Below, piece after piece: positions 10,346 to 20,652 of a DNA stretch of 64,000 nt. Numbering within the stretch: position 1 is the stretch's first letter; the number at the start of each line of letters is the position of its first letter. Origin of the DNA: Aspidiotus rigidus (Eukaryota; Arthropoda; Insecta; Hemiptera; Diaspididae); the NCBI GenBank assembly GCA_035079385.1, contig JAVHKY010000013.1:5950001-6014000 (forward strand). The letters are read 5' to 3'. The notes below the pieces were generated by a model. It saw only the letters and a program-made list of their open reading frames with translations. It had not been told where the DNA came from and did no database searches. The position numbers and the translations under genes were made by a program.

Positions 10346-12480
10346 GAATTTAGGAACTTCAAGAAGGACATGTATTTTGAGGAGGGCAACCCGCGGGAGT
10401 TCTATAAACTTACGAATTTTAGAATCAGGGGCTAGGATTCGGGAAACTTCAGGAAAAAACTTGAAAAATGTGAAAAATTATGACTGCACTAATATCACCC
10501 TCTTCCATCTAAGACAGGTGAAACTATACTTGCCAAGTCGGGTAAGTGGACTAATAGCGTGCTACTGTATGTTAAGTTATAAAACGTACCGCAGCCCTTT
10601 AAGTAGCCACAGCGAAACTTTTTACCAGTCCCTGAGTAAGTTTCAATCTTGTCCTGGAAATTCGTGAGATACAAACTTTCGACCGACTCCCAACCAAAAG
10701 ACGTATTCGTATAAAAAAACTAGAGGTCGAATTGAGTGCTACTTCGTTGGAATAATCTGAGTTCCTTCTCGAAATTCATTCGTGGATTCGCTTCTGTACG
10801 ATGCTTCACATCCTTAACGTAAACGATTCCATTAATTTTTTCGCGAACGTCCTCTGAATCTCCAGATTGGATCGTGTATGTCTACAACCTCTCTTCTCGA
10901 AGAGAGAGGCTAGCACAAACGAAGAATAACTCTTGATAGATGGATCGATTCGTAGCCTGTCACATGTTATAACAGGCTACAAATTACATTTTTTAAATAA
11001 TAATGCAATCTGTACGCATAACTCGAGAAAGGTGGTGCTCTCCAGGGGCTCCCGAAAAATAATTTTAAAGCTTTAGTGGAATGGAGACGTTATGAAATGG
11101 GCTATTTTAGGATAGCTAAATTTGAATGCTCGCCCAGATCGAAAAAATTTCCAAGGGTGTTTCTAATCATAGAATGTAGAGCTCGAAAAGAATAGGCACA
11201 GACATTGTTCGCGACAATTTTCCATTTTTTTGGCCAAACCTGGTGTGAAGAGCCCTAGCCTCCGCTGTCAATCAAATATTCGGCACCAATAATAAAGAAA
11301 AAAAAAACCGACGATTTATCCATCATCAGTGGCTAAACTTGAATTTCAACCAGGTCTAGTGTACTGCAGTCTCAACGTTTAGCAACTCGTTAGTCGAAAA
11401 CATGTTCATCCTCATTTAGACAAGAGCATCCAAGGGGTGAGAGAAAGAGTGAGGAGAACATATCTATCTATCTACATAATATAGTGTATTTATTTATTAG
11501 AAGCTCTAACGCGGCGTGCTATAACGGACGCGATAACCTGCGAGTGATAGCAACAGCCCTATTATTATGTCCTGGGCTGGGAGAAACTACCTGTTAGCGC
11601 TACGCCGCAGCCGCATCTCGTGATAATATGTCCTGTATAGTGTTTTAGCCCCCAGGGTGTGTTACTTCTATCGGTGCGTTTAACAAACACGAATATATCG
11701 TATTTTTCCCTCTTCGCGTTCTCGCGGGCCTTCATCATGACGATGATGATGATGACGATAGGAAAAGAAAAAAAAAAGAACGGACCGACGCAAGAAACGC
11801 GCGGACGAAAGACTTTTATAACATCCGAAATAATGTACGTGGATAAGCGGACAAATTTTTCTGGGAATGCGGCGTTTCCCAGAAATTAAGTTATTAAAGC
11901 CTTTATACTACTGTGTACCTCAACATGGGACGTTAATTCCGGTAAGTCGCTGATTTACATCGGTGAGTCATATAATAACTTAATCGAATGGATTATGTGA
12001 AACGAATAAGCGAAAAGGAAAATAATATTATTACGTATACAAGAAAGTAGCCTTAAGAATTGGTCGTTTATTAGATGCGTAGTTAGGTGAGGAAAACGAG
12101 ATAGTGATGCTGTATAGGTAAACCGTTGATGTTACAGCCTCGTTTACCTATTTAAAAAGAATTACGTGGGCATATAATGCCGAGAAGATTAGAAAGAAAA
12201 AAAAAAAAAATCTGTGAAATTGGTTCAAATGTATGAGGAAGTGTCTCGTAAATTATGAAGCTTGTCATCAGAAAATGTTGTCTCGATTCTGTACGAGTTC
12301 GAAGATTTGAAATCCATTTAAATTCCGGAAAGCTTTCGTTCGTGAAGCTATTTGAAAAGTAAATTATGTCCATCTTTACTTTTTTGAACGCCATGCAATC
12401 AGTATATCATATTATGGAATTGTAGGAAATTGAAATGAATCGACGCAAAACGTGTTCCACAGCTGAGAATTTGGATCAGA
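10346..12480. other. No recognisable gene
   Basis: About 2.1 kb of AT-rich DNA. Short frames lack motifs. A CGATGATGATGATGAC run is at about 11739-11758 and an A-rich run at 11765. A repeat end CAGGAAACCTG follows TTAA at 12503. Confidence 0.45.
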
Positions 12481-12935
12481 GGGGACAGTATGTCAGTTTA
12501 TTAACAGGAAACCTGTAAATAAGTCTCGCCCTGAGCAATATTATAATCATACAAATAAGTTGTTTTGTTTGAGCAAAACTAGATTGGTCTCAAATCTCGA
12601 ATATTTATTATTTTACCAAGGAGACACTCCAGCAAATTTTTTTATCGCTCTTCTATTTGAGGCAATTCGCATCACTTTCGAGAAAATCTATAGGATAATT
12701 GTCAGGAAAAGATAAACAAGTATAAGTCATTCAGAATAAATGTGCAGGTAGTGACTCTGTGTGCTGAGGGTAGGAACTTCAATTGTCGTTCTTTAGGGGA
12801 AACACTTCAATAAAGCTGTAGAATTACGAATATGAGATACATAATTGGGTATCAAGAAATATTAAATTCATTGCCAGACGAATTGAATTCTACTCGTTAT
12901 CGCGCTCTCGTATACGCCACACTGCCCCCTCATTA
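12480..12935 (-). mobile_element. Possible LTR next to the Gypsy fragment
   Basis: Read on the minus strand, the purine tract GAGGGGGCAG (about 12943-12934) is followed by TGTGGCGTATACGAGAGCG. A polypurine tract followed by TG is the usual junction of internal region and 3' LTR. The far end of the LTR is not clear; the left coordinate is a guess. Confidence 0.4.
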
Positions 12936-13475
12936 GTTCTGAACGTCCCGTTCAGAATCACCCAGCCAGGTAGCCAACCGATTCCGATGGACAACTTTTA
13001 GTTTTGTTCTATGTTTAATCTGTACACCTCATTTTCTTTTCTCCACTGTGCATGGACCTTCCCATTTTTTTCAAGTTTTGGGCTTCTTCTTTTCTTCCTC
13101 TGTGGGTTGTATAACCAGACTTTATCACCGTGCTCAGAAACTTCTTCTATAGCGCCAATATCATTGTTTCACTGGAGATCTCTAAGTTGTTTCAGACTAG
13201 CTTACGGACCTTCTGAAGTTGCTCCCTGATGAGTTGTATTCAATACTCTTGGACATCCTGTGGTTTGTGAGGAGGCGCTTCAAATTCCAGGTCACATGGT
13301 AAACGTAGCTCGCGTCCAAACATAATCTTTGCTGGAGTTTCCTTCGTAGACCAATGCACTGATCACCGATATGCTAGGAGAAAATGTGGTATCCATGTAT
13401 CCCAGTCCTTTTGTCCTTCATCGATGATTTTGGCTAGAAGTGTGGCGTACTCGTATACGAGAGCGTGATGAAGTC
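12901..13475. repeat. Inverted 30-bp sequence flanking the Gypsy fragment
   Basis: CGCTCTCGTATACGCCACACT at 12911-12931 is inverted at 13443-13471 as TGTGGCGTACTCGTATACGAGAGCG, with a 4-bp insertion. Similarity stops after about 30 bp. It may be two LTR starts in opposite orientation. Confidence 0.55.
13008..13443 (-). pseudogene. Gypsy-type retrotransposon integrase C-terminus (pseudogene)
   Basis: The minus-strand translation carries the distal integrase of Ty3/Gypsy Pol: WDTWIPHFLLAYR, then a broken HxST region, ETPAKIMFGRELRLPCDLEF, and further on a basic C-terminal region resembling the GDKVWLYNP type in another frame. There are several stops and at least one frameshift. The protein would insert LTR-element cDNA into the chromosome. 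It lies just upstream of the polypurine tract described above, as expected for the end of pol. Confidence 0.75.
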
Positions 13476-14130
13476 AACAGGGTAATGCATAACGATCAGT
13501 ATTGAATTAGAAATTGTTGTGATTACTGTGGTCTCGCATTAACTATGATTGCATACGGTGTTCGCGTGTTTTTACGATAGCATAGAAAAATAATATAATA
13601 CACACATCACGGTTTTCAAATCTATTTTATTTGACTCTTTATCTCTCGTGAGTAGTAACATTTTTTCGTCTTTATCCTTAATTATCAGTCTTTATCCTTC
13701 ATTATTAATTAGAATAGGCTCAACAGGATAAAAACGTTTTCCCATAAAAAGTAATTTATACCATGGTACGAATACCGGTTCCACTGGGTCTAATTTTTTT
13801 TTAAGTTTGGACGATGCATATCTCATAAGCCAGAGGCGTGGCCTTGAATTATAAATACTAGTAGACAAGAAAGATGATGATCTTTATTTATGCCAGAAAA
13901 TCTCTGTTTTCAACTTTGAGTAAGCATAGCTTTTGAGTTCTTCTCAGTAAACCCTTCACCTGTACGTCCCTGACAATCTCTCATGATGTTGTTGATAAGT
14001 TACAGAGTAATACTTAATCATGTTACTAATCTACGTAGAACCACCTCTGTCCATTGCATATCGTAGGATTCTTGAAACTTGATAAAGAATACTGCTGAGT
14101 GAGGTATAACCTCGCTGTAGTATCTGCTCA
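13476..14130. other. No recognisable gene
   Basis: AT-rich sequence without a motif-bearing frame on either strand. Confidence 0.45.
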
Positions 14131-14149
14131 TCTTCCATCGCGGCCAGCT

Positions 14150-14430
14150 CTTATTCGTTCTTTCTTATTTTCCTACAATTGTATGGTGATATATTTCTGA
14201 GGTTGGCTACTTTTTCTTCTTTATTAATATCTAGTGTTGGAGGTTGTCTCTCGACGTACAATCTGCAGGTTATAAATACATGCTCTGGAGTTTCACAGTC
14301 TGCTTTCAATCGCATTTTGGGCAAGTACGACGGCATTCACCAACAGATCCTCCTGATTCATCATCTCGAGTACGACGAGATACATGACCGGTGACGAGCC
14401 GCGACGCTACGAGCTTCTCTGAGGACAACG
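14150..14430 (-). pseudogene. LINE (non-LTR retrotransposon) C-terminal zinc-knuckle fragment
   Basis: Minus-strand translation gives LVTGHVSRR, then CRRTCPKCD, with a shift of frame to ADCETPEHVFITCRLYV. The order TGHG-like, CxxC, ETxEHVLxxC is the C-terminal signature of many insect LINE reverse transcriptases. One or two frameshifts and an early end show it is dead. Only about 90 codons remain. Confidence 0.65.
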
Positions 14431-15157
14431 ACATAGCCTGGAGGGAAAGAAAAGAAGAACTAATCACTTATGAAGAAGTCGGAACACGTACAGAAGGGGT
14501 TATCAACACCACTCGAACTCACCGATTCAATCTCTAGGAGCAACGCGCTCTGTCCTTTGGCCTCATTGATGCCAACACTCTACAAAGGACAAGCGCTGGG
14601 TCCTCCGGTGGTGGTTGTATATGAGATGGGGGAGGAAAATCGTCCTGGTCCATCGATTCAATCGTTACTGGAGAAAGAGAAGGTGGGCGGATATCAGGCG
14701 GTCCAGGTCAACCCTTGGCCTGATGTTTTGTCCGTTCTCCTCGGATTCGTCACAAAGTTCCGAATGAGTCCTAGTTGTAGAACTCATTTGGGAAGTATGC
14801 CACACTTGGTGCTCGACCTCCACCAAAGTTCCGTGGCTGTTTTCAAAAGTCAACGGTGCATGAAGAAGTGTCCTTCCCCAGGCCCACGCGCGTTAATGTT
14901 CGTGTTTGCGATCGTCTTTTGTAGTTGTTGTACATGACGGTGGCGAATGAACTAGTGTTCTTCTCTCGTACGTCTCACTCCGAAGGTCATCGTTATAGGT
15001 GAGACCGGTTGACGTCTCTCCCACATCTACAAGAAGTCCAGTCCTCATATCCTTGGGTGCCTCACGCGCGTTAATGTTCGCGTATGCGAAAGGAGCACCT
15101 ACATGTCCGCCTGGTCTTTTGTAGTGGTTGTACTTGGTGGCGGCGGTGAATGAACTA
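14431..15157. repeat. Locally duplicated sequence, left flank of the DNA transposon
   Basis: Contains a tandem duplication: the block 14888-15060 is repeated at 15061-15157 and continues at 20653-20750 beyond the transposon. Both copies share CGCGCGTTAATGTTCG, GTCTTTTGTAGT, GAATGAACTAG, TGTTCTTCTCTCGTACGTCT and GAGACCGGTTGACGTCTC. Open frames cross it on both strands, but none resembles a known protein. Confidence 0.7.
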
Positions 15158-15187
15158 GACCCTGTAAAATGGAAACCACGTAAGTCG
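15158..15187 (+). repeat. Left terminal inverted repeat
   Basis: Begins GACCCTGTAAAATGG and ends ACGTAAGTCG. It matches the reverse complement of 20623-20652 except for one G/A difference. Confidence 0.9.
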
Positions 15188-15351
15188 TGAAATGGTAATT
15201 TTTCAGGAGACAAAAAAAAACGTTTTAAAAATTCAGTTCTATATTTTTTGAGGTGTAGTGTTCACTAAAATATTTTAGAGAGGCTCGCAGACTATTTTAA
15301 ACTTTATTTTGACCGATATACTCCAATAGTGATGTGGAATTCAAGTTTAAA

Positions 15352-15540
15352 GTGACTTACGTGGTTTTCATAGTTATGTCAGGCGACTTACGTGGTTTTC
15401 ATCTCAATGATCAGGCGACTTACCTGGTTTTCATTTCTATGATCAGGCGACTTACGTGGTTTTCATTCTTCATTTAGGGATTTGAGTGGTTTTTATTTAC
15501 ATGTTAGGAGAATCATGGACAGACTTGAGTGGTTTTTATT
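15352..15540 (+). repeat. Subterminal tandem repeats, about 32 bp
   Basis: Four good units carry GACTTACGTGGTTTTCAT at 15354, 15385, 15417 and 15449, spaced 31-32 bp, followed by two decayed units (TTGAGTGGTTTTTATTT). Each unit contains the TIR core, a pattern expected of transposase binding sites. Confidence 0.85.
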
Positions 15541-15974
15541 TCTAAATCAAGGGCATCGGTTGGAATGATCAAGAAAAAATAAAGTAGTTTCTCAAAGAAA
15601 TTAACATTTTTTGTTTGTATTACAATTTTTTCTGAGGAGAAAAGTAGGCGATGCGCCTCTTATCTACATAATGATCATTTTTCTTAATTTCCTATTAATT
15701 TCTGCAGCGAAGTTATGAAAATAAACTTAGTATCCAGTACTTAATTAGCATTGAGAGACTTGGGTATAACAACAAGAAGTGGAAGAAAATGAGAAAAGTA
15801 TTGTATTAGATTGTAATATTATTTCAACGGATTCACCGGGTATTATTCCAAAATAATCAAAGTAAAAAAGTTAGTAAAACAGAGTTTTCAAATTAATGCT
15901 AATAATAGAAATGAACAGAAGGCATGCATTTAAAGTAATTCTTGTAACAAAATATACCAAGGTGACCTTCCTGG

Positions 15975-16203
15975 AGAAACACGCTTCTAGTCAAATTGAC
16001 TAGAAATCCCTCTACAAATGTGATAGAAGGCTTATTTTTTCAGGTAACGTGACGGTATGATTCTGACAATTGAAAATCGAGAATAATTGACTGTTGAACA
16101 GATGATTAAAAATTACATTGTAATTCTGTCTAAAGGAATAAGCCTTCCATCAAATTGGCTTTGGGGTTTTTTGCCAATTTGACCAGAAGCGTGTTCCTCT
16201 AAC
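15975..16203. mobile_element. Small imperfect foldback element nested in the transposon
   Basis: Arms around 15975-16042 and 16136-16203 are inverted: ACACGCTTCTAGTCAAATTG ... GAAGGCTTATT against AATAAGCCTTCCATCAAATTGG ... AGAAGCGTGTT. No coding capacity. It lies between the 3' end of the gene and the left TIR. Confidence 0.7.
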
Positions 16204-16549
16204 TAGGGTCATAAGTATTATTGAGAAAAACGAGTACCCTAAACAATAGTCAAAGAAGAGAATTAAAATTAATGATTATCAATAATGAACAAAAATAACA
16301 ACTATAATAGGTAAGATTCATTTTGAGATGACTGAATTCAAATTGGAAGAAAAACTAGAATTTAAACAAGGAAAATATTATTGATAAGAATGGATGAAAA
16401 TGATAATTATTTAGAGACACAGTCCAATCTACAACAACTTGCCGGTCAAAAGAGGGAAAGGAAAGTCAAAACAGGAACTTGAATAATTATGATCTTCCCT
16501 TGTCCTGTTCTGTCACCATTTTTACATCACTTCAGTGCGGCAAGTTGTC

Positions 16550-17677
16550 TCAGAAATGATGCGTATCAGAAGGAAGGACGTGTTTCAAAGCTTGAATGTG
16601 GTTAAATTTTGATTTTTCAACACGCAATCGCTGCTTGAAAAGTTGTGGCGCTGATTTTGGCTTCAATGGACACTTTGTTCGATGCAGCATTGCAGTCCAT
16701 TCATCTTCTGAATGTCTCAACTTGTAATACAACTCACCATGTGGTTGATAATACAATGCGCGGAGGTCGACAACAACTGCATCTCCAGTTTTTGACCCTG
16801 GACGGATTGATGAATAGAAGTTGAAGAACTTGGCAGAGTAGTCCCGAAATTCATTGAATTGCCAGTACTTGACGTTATATGGTTTTGGATGAATCCTTGC
16901 AGCTTGACAGGATGAAATGTACATACTTGGTTGGTAAATTTCTTTTTTTGCAAATTTTCTTTTTATGGTCGAATGCATAGAGTCGCACTCCATTTGAGTG
17001 TGACCCTTTTCTAAGTACTTCTGAACAATTGAAATTTTCTTTTCCATAGCAAGATTAATCAAGGCATTGGCTACCACAACATTCCTGTTCTGATAACAAC
17101 AACCGTCACTCCAAATGATGATCTCATCTCCTGGGACAAAAGGTATGTTTTCATTGATAAATGTAGTTATCATCGTTGCGAATACATTCGAGGACAAATC
17201 ACCCTGAGATTCATCCCACAAGTAGCAAAATCCTTCCTTAGAACGAGCATCATAAAAAGTAAAATTGTGCACTGCTAATTTAGTTTTATAGTACGATGCT
17301 GAAGCTTTTAAGACAGGGCAAACCATTACTGCTTGCACGTCCATGGAATAAACAAATTTCTTCTTTGGGTCAGCCAAGTCCTTCTCTTTTTCTTTCTGTG
17401 CTTCGTTTTTTTTTTCAATATGAGAATGATAAATCTCCTCCGTGATGTCAGGATTCTTAATACGATGCCCAACACAGACATCACATTGGTCTTTCCTCGG
17501 CTCAAAAATACTGATTTTATCTTCTGCGATAACGTCCAAGAAACAAATTCGTGAGATTGGTTTCACTTCTTTCTTCTGACAGTATTTGCAAAATTCTCGA
17601 TATAAGTGTGACTGACTGTCCCATACTGGCTCTAGAAACAATCTGTCAATTTTTTCTCGAATATAATGGGATGGCAT
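16550..17677 (-). CDS. Intact 375-codon 3' frame of the DUF7869-type gene (putative catalytic core)
   Basis: This is the uninterrupted part of the gene above. It begins at an internal methionine (MPSHYIREKIDRL), but the same frame continues upstream through a TAG, so the ATG is probably not the true start. Residues 90-106 are a Lys/Glu-rich helix, followed by the strand FVYSMDVQ. Spacing between the candidate acids is 77 residues (D113 to D191) and 38 residues (D191 to E230). The C-terminus ends SDTHHF. If translated alone it would keep the whole putative catalytic region while losing the N-terminal DNA-binding candidate. Confidence 0.7.
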   Translation of the reverse strand: MPSHYIREKIDRLFLEPVWDSQSHLYREFCKYCQKKEVKPISRICFLDVIAEDKISIFEPRKDQCDVCVGHRIKNPDITEEIYHSHIEKKNEAQKEKEKDLADPKKKFVYSMDVQAVMVCPVLKASASYYKTKLAVHNFTFYDARSKEGFCYLWDESQGDLSSNVFATMITTFINENIPFVPGDEIIIWSDGCCYQNRNVVVANALINLAMEKKISIVQKYLEKGHTQMECDSMHSTIKRKFAKKEIYQPSMYISSCQAARIHPKPYNVKYWQFNEFRDYSAKFFNFYSSIRPGSKTGDAVVVDLRALYYQPHGELYYKLRHSEDEWTAMLHRTKCPLKPKSAPQLFKQRLRVEKSKFNHIQALKHVLPSDTHHF

Positions 17678-19422
17678 TTTTGGAAGTTCAGCCAGAAACT
17701 CATGGGCAACCGCTCTGGCTTTCAGGTTATTTATCAGCCTTTTATTCTAGTCCACTGGTTTTTGATAGGTCTTGCCAGTAACCCAATCCAAAACTGCGGT
17801 TTCCCGCAGACCTAATGTACTTAAAAACATTTTTTTACATACCCTAATCATTTGAGAACTTTCGCCGTTAGTCTTCAGGTGGAAACGCAAGGTGTTTTTG
17901 CTTTTGATTCTATGCTTGTCTGATGATGTCTACGATCATTTGGTAAGCTTTTCAAGACCAATGTTTGCACCATACATTTCTTCGCTTCCCAGCCCAGTTT
18001 CCAAAATTGTTGGAAACATTCACGTCGTTCTTCATCCAATATTTGACCACATTGAATCAGCTTAGCATTCCGACTCATCTTACAATTGCAAGGCGGACCC
18101 ATTTGTCGCGCTGGTCGAACGGCCCTGGATAGTTTGCCTGTAGGTAGTTTTTTGTGACCATAATACTGCAATCCTGTGGGACAGGCAAATTATTACTGCA
18201 ATTATTCTAATGTACAGAGAAAGTTTACAGGCGATTTCTCATTACTTTACCATGTTCTCGTAGTTTTCTGTTTCGATTTAGGGACCATTCCTTCCTTTCA
18301 GCATGACCTTTGCGGGCCTTCTTCTTCTTCAAAGGTGAAGTTGTATCTTTGTCATTCAAACTGCCATTATTTTCATCTACTTTGGAGAAATATAGTTTTT
18401 TATGACTATCAATGAGCCCTTCAATACCATGTGGAAGCATTTTGCTTCAATATTCACCTGAATGTATGGAGTCATCTTCCATATTGGCTATTTCAGCTTC
18501 ATCATCTGTGTCTGGTACATAAGATACATCGTCACTTGCATCGACCGATACATCGTCAGGTACATCATCATCTGTTTCATTCACCAGTACATCAAGTACG
18601 TTGTAATCCTCTTCATCAATATCAATTGGTTCATGGGATAAAACTTGTTCTTCGGCAGGAGTAATTTCATTTACTATTCATTGCAACAACATTTTATTGT
18701 TTTAATCCCTCATCCAGCTATTTCTAGACAACTGACCACTACTAATTTTTTTTTACCTGTGTAGACGAGCACGTGATTATTCTCCCTTGGTGGATGTGCT
18801 TTATCATAACATTTATCATTAGTATCTATACAAATAGAGTAAATTGTTACTCTTCAAAATATGAATTACATAGGTACAACTACAGACTTGCATTTCTACG
18901 TACTATCATCTTTTATTTCTATGTTTGCAGGCTCTTTTTCACAACTGGTACTACTTTCTTCCGCAGCATGATGTGACACCAGACTCTGAATCCAACAAAA
19001 TGTGCGCATTTCTGTTTGTAACTCGAGATCGTCAGCATACATGTCCCCCACATTCCGAGGAGCACTTGACGCATCCACACTTTCTGCATCTACAATTATT
19101 TATCAACTTTATTCATCAGTTCCGTCCATAATCTGCCATTGGTATCATGGAAGGATTCATTCAATCGCAATGATCAACTGTAGTTTCTTCCCTTACCTTT
19201 CGCGCTATGCTGTGAAACCAGGGCAACCGGATCATCAACTTTTGTGGACGTGTCAACTATTTCGGCTTCTAGAATATTATTTGAACTTTCCCTTAGTTCT
19301 GCTATTCTAGGCCATCATCTTTATCATAAGCAAAAATAATCATATTTTTCCTTACCTTTTGCGTGACGTTGTAGGGCCAACTGTAATAATCGATTTGAAC
19401 GTAATTTATTTGCCCGCACCAT
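16550..19422 (-). pseudogene. DUF7869-type, probable DDE transposase gene, six exons, two lesions
   Basis: My exon model (minus) is 19422-19356, 19301-19197, 19089-18904, 18673-18458, 18379-18251 and 18173-16550. All introns are GT-AG and phase 1 (54, 107, 230, 78 and 77 nt). Exons 1-4 give an N-terminus rich in acidic residues (DDDVPDDVSVDASDDV). Exons 5-6 give a basic stretch, then a CNCKMSRNAK Cys-rich segment and VCKKMFLSTL. In the last 375 codons (from the ATG at 17677) stand CDVC (65-68), SMDVQ with D113, IIIWSDGCCYQNRN with D191, and GHTQMECDSMH with E230: candidate D, D, E acids of an RNase H-like fold. I recall this motif set from arthropod proteins annotated DUF7869. Lesions: a frameshift near 17935 and an in-frame TAG at 17749-17747. 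The 1128-nt terminal frame is intact. Confidence 0.75.
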
Positions 19423-19454
19423 CATCAGTTGTACGCAGCTTCATACGAGTAGCA

Positions 19455-19835
19455 TGTAGAATAAAATTCTAGTATCAACCGGCAAATGCATTCGATAAAA
19501 TTTATATGCCGCGATAATACTATTTCAACAACACCGAGTTATTGAAAAGGTGTAGTTACTGTTTCGCTGAACGCAGTGGAATTTAAGAATGAAAGAAGAT
19601 TTCTACACTCACGAAGACAGACCTTTTATATTAATAACGGATATAAACGAATTACAGTTTTGTAAACTTTTACATACGGAACTTAGAACTTTCACGTAGA
19701 CGTAAAACATTACAACACGAAGTACAGAGAAAAGAGTAGTAAAGTTGAACACACACGTCTGATCAGATTGTGTCTAACAGTTCCGGTTCGGAACGGAACG
19801 TAACCGAGAGCGAGTTGAATCCGAAGGCTTTAACA
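19455..19835 (-). mobile_element. LTR of a nested LTR retrotransposon
   Basis: On the minus strand the purine tract CCGGAGGGGAG is followed by TGTTAAAGCC at 19835, the classical polypurine tract and LTR start. The far end proposed is ...TTCTACA at 19455, giving a 381-bp TG..CA LTR. A TATA-like TAATATAAAAGG lies inside at about 19636-19622. The first 87 bases recur at 20304-20218. No 5-bp target duplication could be matched. Confidence 0.6.
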
Positions 19836-20019
19836 CTCCCCTCCGGATTAAGCGAGCTCTTTACAATTGCACGAAGCATATAAATACAAATTAAGTAATA
19901 GTATGCACGAAGCTTCAAAACATAGAGAATTATTTCGTAAGTAAGGTCCGACTTAAATTAATATTACAACAACGCATAAATTAATACACATGCCATGCAA
20001 GATAAAAACAATGTTATAA
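19836..20019 (-). mobile_element. Remnant of the internal region next to the LTR
   Basis: AT-rich, non-coding 184 bp between the polypurine tract and the palindrome. If the LTR reading is correct, almost all of gag-pol has been lost. Confidence 0.45.
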
Positions 20020-20217
20020 ACGAATACAAACGCGTTTGATTTAAAATACTGTAACGAATGACAAAATTTTCTTTTATTAATTTTTTCTTTTTTTTCTTGT
20101 ACCGGTACACAATTTTTTATAAAATTGTGTACCGGTACAAGAAAAAAAAGAAAAAATTAATAAAAGAAAATTTTGTCATTCGTTACAGTATTTTAAATCA
20201 AACGCGTTTGTATTCGT
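20020..20217. repeat. Perfect 198-bp palindrome
   Basis: The arms, 20020-20116 and 20121-20217, are perfectly complementary (97 bp) with a 4-base loop, TTAT, between them. The centre reads TTGTACCGGTACACAATTTT and its complement. It is exactly bounded on the right by the partial LTR copy. It could be a palindromic MITE, a replication-fork or template-switch product, or an assembly artefact. Confidence 0.9.
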
Positions 20218-20304
20218 ACACACACGTCTGATCAGATTGTGTCTAACAGTTCCGGTTCGGAACGGAACGTAACCGAGAGCGAGTTGAATCCGAAGGCTTT
20301 AACA
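20218..20304 (-). mobile_element. Truncated second LTR copy (87 bp)
   Basis: Identical by eye to 19749-19835, beginning at the same TGTTAAAGCC end when read on the minus strand and breaking off exactly at the palindrome edge. It is interpretable as the start of the 5' LTR, truncated by the rearrangement. Confidence 0.75.
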
Positions 20305-20334
20305 GTTATTATCTTCTGCCGATGTGAAACGCGA

Positions 20335-20652
20335 TAAACGCGTAAGTCGAACGCTGATAACATCAGGTTGACTACCAAAACCCCGTATGTCCGACTTACG
20401 CGGTAATTCGGGTGTTTTTGTAACATCAAGTTTGCAACAGATATCACGTATGTCCGACTTACACGGTATTTCAAAGTTAATTGTAAGATACGCGGTTTTA
20501 TTCGTATTTTGAAACGTTTATAGGAGGGGTACAATGCATTTTCGACGTACGTGGTTTTCATATTCAGATTCCTCATTTTTTTTACATCAAGAAACCACTT
20601 AAACCCCATTTTTGAAAAATTTCGACTTACGTGGTTTCCATTTTATAGGGTC
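20335..20652 (+). repeat. Right subterminal repeats and terminal inverted repeat
   Basis: CCGACTTACGCGG (about 20389), CCGACTTACACGG (20453), CGACGTACGTGGTTTTCAT (20544) and the TIR itself at 20623-20652, with one inverted copy near 20340. They mirror the array at the left end. Confidence 0.75.

Larger units (their letters stand above)
15158..20652 (-). mobile_element. 5.5-kb DNA transposon with 30-bp TIRs carrying a spliced DUF7869-type gene
   Basis: The termini 15158-15187 and 20623-20652 are inverted copies with 29 of 30 bases identical (GACCCTRTAAAATGGAAACC followed by ACGTAAGTCG). The TIR core CGACTTACGTGG recurs as subterminal repeats inside both ends. The neighbouring duplicate at 14946-14975 reads GAATGAACTAGTGTTCTTC without the element, so the insertion point is directly visible; five extra bases (GTAAA) sit at the right junction and no clean target duplication is seen. 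The gene inside encodes a protein with a D, D, E arrangement. The superfamily is not one I can assign. A minus-strand LTR element is nested near the right end. Confidence 0.85.

Noticed and set aside
14470..14937. 155-codon plus-strand frame
   Set aside because: No recognisable motif, overlaps opposite frames and a local duplication; codon content looks like chance.
14893..15213. 106-codon minus-strand frame crossing the transposon left end
   Set aside because: It runs from flanking duplicate into the TIR, so it cannot be an ancestral gene as it stands.
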